Shown in pieces: positions 60,185-64,000 of a stretch of 64,000 nt of DNA (its first letter is position 1; each line of letters begins with the position of its first letter). Source of the DNA: Bacteroidales bacterium (GTDB lineage: Bacteria; Bacteroidota; Bacteroidia; Bacteroidales; UBA932); assembly GCA_024401695.1 (NCBI GenBank), contig JAKSKN010000002.1:186001-250000 (forward strand), given 5' to 3'. The notes below the pieces were generated by a model. It had not been told where the DNA came from, did not search any database, and saw nothing but the letters and a program-made list of their open reading frames with translations. The translations under genes were made by a program, and so were the position numbers.

Positions 60185-63100
60185 ATGAAAAACAGATTTT
60201 TGATATTTGCCCTTGCGGCCCTCACAGTGGGACTGCTGGGCTCTTGCTCAAAGATCAATGAGCGGATTGACGGTCTCGACAAAAGAACCTACGATATCGA
60301 GAACAAGCAGATAGCTTCCATTGATCAGCAGGTTGCTGCCATCAAGGCGAGCATCGCCGACCTGGAGGCCATCCGCGCCGACGTCAAGACCGCAATGGAT
60401 GCGAAGACGGCGCAGGGGGAGGACATCACAGCCCTCCAGACAGCGGACCAGGTCCTCGAAGGCAAGATAAACGATTTGCGGACTTACGTTGACACCGAAC
60501 TTGCCAAGTACGCAAGCACCGAATGGGCGAACGCCACCTTCGCCACCCTTGAGAAGCAGGCGGAGATTCTCGCCGACATTGCTGCGCTGAAGACGGGTCT
60601 CGAAGGTGTCGATTCAAAAATCGACGAAGCCATCGCGGGCCTCGACTCTTCGCTGAAGGGTTGGGTGAACGGCCAGCTGAGCGCATATTACAAAAAAGCC
60701 GAGATGGACGCAAAGGTGAAGGCCCTTCAGGACGAGCTCGATGCCCTGAAGGCCGGCGGAGAGACCGACAAGTCCAAGATTGAAGGTCTTGAGACAAAAC
60801 TCACCGAGCTCACCGAAGACCTTGAGGCGGCAAAGGCCACCATCAAGACCGAGTATGAGGCAGCCATCACAGCAGCCATCAATGAGAACAACGGCACCAT
60901 CAACCAGACCATCCAGAGCAAGATAGATGAGGTGAACGCAACCATAACCGCGCTCACCGGCAGGGTGGAAGCCCTTGAGACGACGATAGGCGTCCTCTCC
61001 GGCAGGATCGATGCCATCGAGGCAATGATCCAGACGGTGACAATCGTCCCGGCATACGATGACGGAAGCGTGGAGGTGACGGACGGCGTCCTTGAACTCA
61101 ATCTCATCGTCAGCCCGGCCGGGGCAGTCAAGACCCTGACGAAGGAGAATGTCAATATATTGGTAAACACAGTCCTGACCAAGGCGGTGAGCGTCGATAC
61201 CCTCAAGACGGAGAATATCTTATCATTCATCGTGGACGAGGCTAACGGCACCATAGAGATCAAGGCGGATATAAATGAGAATCTTCCTTCAGCATCCGAT
61301 CAGGCCCTTATAGTTGCAGTCAACGTCCAGAACGGTATCTCAGACTACACGACAGAGTTCGTGCCGGTATTTGTCATAAAAACTCCTATTTCTGATATGA
61401 AATACTCCAAGGCAGTCTATTCCGAAGAGGGTGGTGCTCATTGGGAATTCACTGTTCGCAATGACAACGGCGACAGCGGATACCCTGTATTCATCCTCAA
61501 GGCGGGACCTGCCTATAGCGGAGAGTTCATCGAGGGTGATTTCAAGATTCTCAGTGCAGTCCTGAAGACGAGCGAATCTGAAAGCACCGATTACAAGGAC
61601 AACGCCGGCATCGTGACCATCACCTGCACCGAGTCCGGCACAGCAAGCAAAGCCGGAAAGTACAGCTTTGAAGTTAAGGCCAAGGATGCATCCGGCAATG
61701 ATGTAATTCTTAAGGCAAAAGAGGTGTCAACAAGCGCAAAGGATGCTGGCGGAGAGTCTGTCACTCTCAAGGACAAGGACGCATCTGACCCTGACTACAA
61801 GCCTGTTACAGGCATAAGCTTCCCGGACGGATATAAGCCTGAAGTTGCCGCCGGAACCAGCACGCAAGTGCAATTCAACTTGACTCCATCCGATGCAACC
61901 AACCCGTATGCATACTGGGCAAGCAGCGACGAGTCTGTCGCCATCGTTGATGCTACCGGCAAGGTGAGGGGCGTAGGTGAAGGCACTGCCACCATCACCG
62001 CCACATCTGTTAACGGCAAGAAGACCGCCACCTGCACCGTGAACGTCACTCCGGCGAAGTCTTATGTTGAAATCGCGGCGAAATACGACGGCAGCACGGT
62101 TTCCACCCTCAGGTGGTACAGGCAGAGCCTTGCTATTACCGATTCAGGAAAGAAGGCCTGGACGGACGACAGCGGCTCCCCGGTCAAGGTCCCGGGAACT
62201 GACGAAGATTTCGTCGTGGGTGACTACTTCCAGTGGGGAACATTCACTGGATTCTATGGAAATGGTGCCGGCACAGACAAGGGACTTCTCCCGTACACAT
62301 CATTCACCAGTACTGGATGCGGTGACGGTTCGGACGCCTTCACATTCAAGGACGGCAAACAGTTCAACCAGACAAATGCTCCGTACTGGTCCGGCTCGGC
62401 CTACACCAAATACAATGCAACGGATAAAAAGACAGAACTTGATGCATCAGATGACGTTGCAAGCATCATCCTCGGAGGCACCTGGCGTATGCCTACAACA
62501 AAAGAGTTCCAGGCATTGAAAGAAGTCACCTACTGGGCTTGGGATGCAACGGACAAAGGATATTATGTATATACTCCGAATCCGGCATCTGATGCTGGAA
62601 AAGTGAATGATGGCACTGGAACCTACAACAAGGCTGACGCTCTGTTGTTCTTCCCCGCCGCAGGCAACGGATATGAGGATACATACTACGATGCGGGATA
62701 CCTAGGAGACTTTTGGACAGGTTCTCTCAATTCAGCGAATCCGGCCAAGGGGTGCATATTGTACCTTAATGGTGGAGAGGGTCGTATCGATGCGGCGTCA
62801 AATGACAGTGACCGCTACCGTGGCTACTCCGTGCGTCCCGTTCAGGACCCTGCCGCTACATATAAGGCTGTCTCGGGCGTTACATTTGACGTGGAAAAGA
62901 AAGAGGTAGTTGAAGGTGGCAATGTCCAGCTCAGTGCGACTGTCACTCCGGACGACGCCACCAACAAGGGCGTTTACTGGACAAGCAGCGCTCCAACAGT
63001 CGCCACTGTTGACGCAACAGGTAAGGTGACCGCAGTCGCAGCTGGCACCGCAACCATCACCGCCACCACCGTTGACGGCACAAAGACCGCCACCTGTACA

Positions 63101-63913
63101 GTGACTGTCAAGGGCCTTCCTGCCGGCGCGCTTAAGGGCGAATTCAGCGTCAGTGCCACCAAGACGGTTTATTTCTCGAAGGGCAATATGTATTGGGATG
63201 GCGATTCATTTGAGTTCGAGGCCAATCAATACGATAGCCAGTCCATTTGGAATACATCTCACGTGAGTCATTTCTACTGGAGCAAGAATGCTTCCGTAGC
63301 TTATGCCAAGGAATACAGCGAATCAGGTACAACAAAGACCGACGTGTTTTTCACCAATGAAGAACAAGAGACCGCCAAGGCGGGTTTCACCGTGAACGGT
63401 GTAGCCGGAAAGTACCGCACGCTCTCCGATGACGAATGGATATATCTGGTCCGGAACAGAACAATGACTAATGGCGGTTCCAGATATGAGAACTTGACGT
63501 CATCAGGCATAACGATCGAGGGTGTTACATTTGATGGAATAGTCTTATTCCCTGATGATTTCACAGATCAAGAAACTTGGAAGACAAAGTATACGACTTG
63601 GGAAGCCCTCAATAGCGCAGGTCTCGTCTTCCTCCCCGCTGCGGGCTACCGCAGTGGTTCCGAATTCACATTCACCACAGTCTACTCTGGAGGCTACAAA
63701 ATCGGCTACTATTGGACGTCTACTCCAAACAGCCCTTCACAAGGCGAGCCACAGGCGAATGCCGAGCACTTCTTTTACCAAGCTTTCAATGTCGGCTACA
63801 CCGGCCGCAACAAAGGCTGTTGTATCCGCCTCGTGACAGAAGCCTCTGCTGCCGGTGACCCCGGCAACGGAACAGAGCAATACAAAAACAACAGCAACCC
63901 TAACTGGTTCTAA
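60185..63913 (+). CDS. Long coiled-coil lipoprotein with two Big_2/FISUMP-like modules (copy 2)
   Basis: A 1,242-residue paralogue of the preceding gene. Signal and stalk (1-300) are the same except for residues 3 and 298 or so. After that the sequence diverges: a related beta-domain (about 300-400), a different beta-domain (about 400-535), Big_2 number one (about 540-620, AYWASSDESVAIVDATGKVR), a FISUMP-like module (about 625-890) with GDYFQWGTFTGFYGNGAG, GGTWRMPTTKEFQAL, LLFFPAAGNGY and GYSVRPVQ, Big_2 number two (about 895-975, GVYWTSSAPTVATVDATGKV), and a second FISUMP-like module (about 978-1230) with YFSKGNMYWDG, YRTLSDDEWIYL, LVFLPAAGYRSG and CCIRLVTE. It thus has one more module pair than copy 1. 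A third lipoprotein gene begins 17 bases later. Confidence 0.85.
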   Translation: MKNRFLIFALAALTVGLLGSCSKINERIDGLDKRTYDIENKQIASIDQQVAAIKASIADLEAIRADVKTAMDAKTAQGEDITALQTADQVLEGKINDLRTYVDTELAKYASTEWANATFATLEKQAEILADIAALKTGLEGVDSKIDEAIAGLDSSLKGWVNGQLSAYYKKAEMDAKVKALQDELDALKAGGETDKSKIEGLETKLTELTEDLEAAKATIKTEYEAAITAAINENNGTINQTIQSKIDEVNATITALTGRVEALETTIGVLSGRIDAIEAMIQTVTIVPAYDDGSVEVTDGVLELNLIVSPAGAVKTLTKENVNILVNTVLTKAVSVDTLKTENILSFIVDEANGTIEIKADINENLPSASDQALIVAVNVQNGISDYTTEFVPVFVIKTPISDMKYSKAVYSEEGGAHWEFTVRNDNGDSGYPVFILKAGPAYSGEFIEGDFKILSAVLKTSESESTDYKDNAGIVTITCTESGTASKAGKYSFEVKAKDASGNDVILKAKEVSTSAKDAGGESVTLKDKDASDPDYKPVTGISFPDGYKPEVAAGTSTQVQFNLTPSDATNPYAYWASSDESVAIVDATGKVRGVGEGTATITATSVNGKKTATCTVNVTPAKSYVEIAAKYDGSTVSTLRWYRQSLAITDSGKKAWTDDSGSPVKVPGTDEDFVVGDYFQWGTFTGFYGNGAGTDKGLLPYTSFTSTGCGDGSDAFTFKDGKQFNQTNAPYWSGSAYTKYNATDKKTELDASDDVASIILGGTWRMPTTKEFQALKEVTYWAWDATDKGYYVYTPNPASDAGKVNDGTGTYNKADALLFFPAAGNGYEDTYYDAGYLGDFWTGSLNSANPAKGCILYLNGGEGRIDAASNDSDRYRGYSVRPVQDPAATYKAVSGVTFDVEKKEVVEGGNVQLSATVTPDDATNKGVYWTSSAPTVATVDATGKVTAVAAGTATITATTVDGTKTATCTVTVKGLPAGALKGEFSVSATKTVYFSKGNMYWDGDSFEFEANQYDSQSIWNTSHVSHFYWSKNASVAYAKEYSESGTTKTDVFFTNEEQETAKAGFTVNGVAGKYRTLSDDEWIYLVRNRTMTNGGSRYENLTSSGITIEGVTFDGIVLFPDDFTDQETWKTKYTTWEALNSAGLVFLPAAGYRSGSEFTFTTVYSGGYKIGYYWTSTPNSPSQGEPQANAEHFFYQAFNVGYTGRNKGCCIRLVTEASAAGDPGNGTEQYKNNSNPNWF
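60194..61092 (+). repeat. 899-bp direct repeat, copy 2
   Basis: Second copy of the segment at 57061-57959, with a single difference at 61077. Same direction and same reading frame in both genes. Confidence 0.95.
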
Positions 63914-63930
63914 TAAAGGAGGACAAGACA

Positions 63931-64000
63931 ATGAAAAAGAATATCATCATCGCGGCCATAGCCGCAATATCAGCAATCCTCCTCTGCGCATCCTGCCAGA
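63931..64000 (+). CDS. Start of a lipoprotein gene, cut by the window edge
   Basis: Only the first 23 residues are visible: a signal peptide MKKNIIIAAIAAISAILLCASC with the lipobox Cys, followed by Gln. It starts 17 bases after the copy 2 stop and is preceded by AAAGGAGG (63915-63922), 8 bases before the ATG, an unusually good Shine-Dalgarno sequence for this genome. Family cannot be judged. It probably belongs to the same surface-protein operon. Confidence 0.75.
   Translation, partial: MKKNIIIAAIAAISAILLCASCQ

Noticed and set aside
57061..61092. The 899-bp repeat as an assembly error
   Set aside because: The two copies differ at one internal base and at the start codons' context, and lead into different downstream sequence, so a simple duplicated contig end is unlikely; long reads would still settle it.
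23742..64000. Search for transposases, integrases or attachment sites around the surface-protein blocks
   Set aside because: I found no transposase, integrase or flanking repeats of insertion-sequence type anywhere in the window; the only long repeats are within genes.

Overview
The window looks like a chromosomal segment of a Bacteroidales bacterium (Bacteroidota). Reasons: promoters of the TTG-N19/20-TAnnTTTG type, almost no Shine-Dalgarno sequences, a hybrid-two-component-type regulator beside glycoside hydrolases, many lipoproteins with SPOR, lamin-tail, DUF4493/DUF6359, DUF4114 and fibrobacter-type paralogous domains, and a DUF4956/VTC/CotH gene set. GC content is moderate. I cannot name genus or species from this sequence alone.

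Layout. (1) 1-8.2 kb, housekeeping: the 5' part of a pyruvate:ferredoxin oxidoreductase gene, fabD directly behind a tRNA-Arg(CCG), an M16 zinc peptidase lipoprotein, a type-2 TrpB, and a DUF4493/DUF6359 lipoprotein. (2) 8.3-23.7 kb, a pentose/xyloglucan-type locus: tRNA-Gly(CCC), xylB and xylA, a small TonB-receptor-like barrel, then on the minus strand an operon of GH31 (alpha-xylosidase-like with a PA14 insert), GH2 (beta-galactosidase-like) and an SGNH acetylesterase, divergent from an HTCS-type regulator that lacks its ATPase domain. No SusC/SusD pair is present. (3) 23.7-31.7 kb: a tightly overlapping operon of SPOR lipoprotein, small secreted protein, VTC-domain protein, DUF4956 membrane protein and DUF2490 protein, facing a three-gene lipoprotein operon (DUF4114/DUF4842-like, deacetylase-like, lamin-tail). 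(4) 31.9-47.2 kb: an exopolysaccharide cluster of the Wzx/Wzy type, opened by a receiver-only protein and a pseudo-receiver, followed by priming glycosyl-phosphate transferase, TolC-like half protein, chain-length/co-polymerase with a degenerate kinase domain, Wzy, several glycosyltransferases, Wzx and an acyltransferase. Three minus-strand genes (GT2, EEP-family protein, GT2) close it. (5) 47.3-53.8 kb: two tandem sensor kinases and a CotH-family kinase in one operon. (6) 54.1-64 kb: surface proteins. A strongly codon-biased fimbrillin-like lipoprotein and a membrane-tethered AraC regulator, an OmpA-family protein, and two long coiled-coil lipoproteins that share an almost identical 899-bp 5' part but have different 3' modules, with a third lipoprotein starting at the edge.

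How it fits together. Region 2 would trim acetylated, galactosylated and xylosylated oligosaccharides and feed the xylose into the pentose phosphate pathway through XylA and XylB. Regions 3-5 look like one surface-matrix block: polysaccharide synthesis flanked by CotH, VTC and DUF4956 genes, with phosphorelay parts (two kinases without their own receiver, one receiver without output, one receiver without phospho-Asp) at its two ends. That these kinases signal to those receivers is my inference. The most unusual items are the kinase-like regulator without ATPase domain, the pseudo-receiver and pseudo-kinase in the polysaccharide operon, the tRNA-fabD junction with a 5-nt spacer, and the duplicated coiled-coil lipoproteins.
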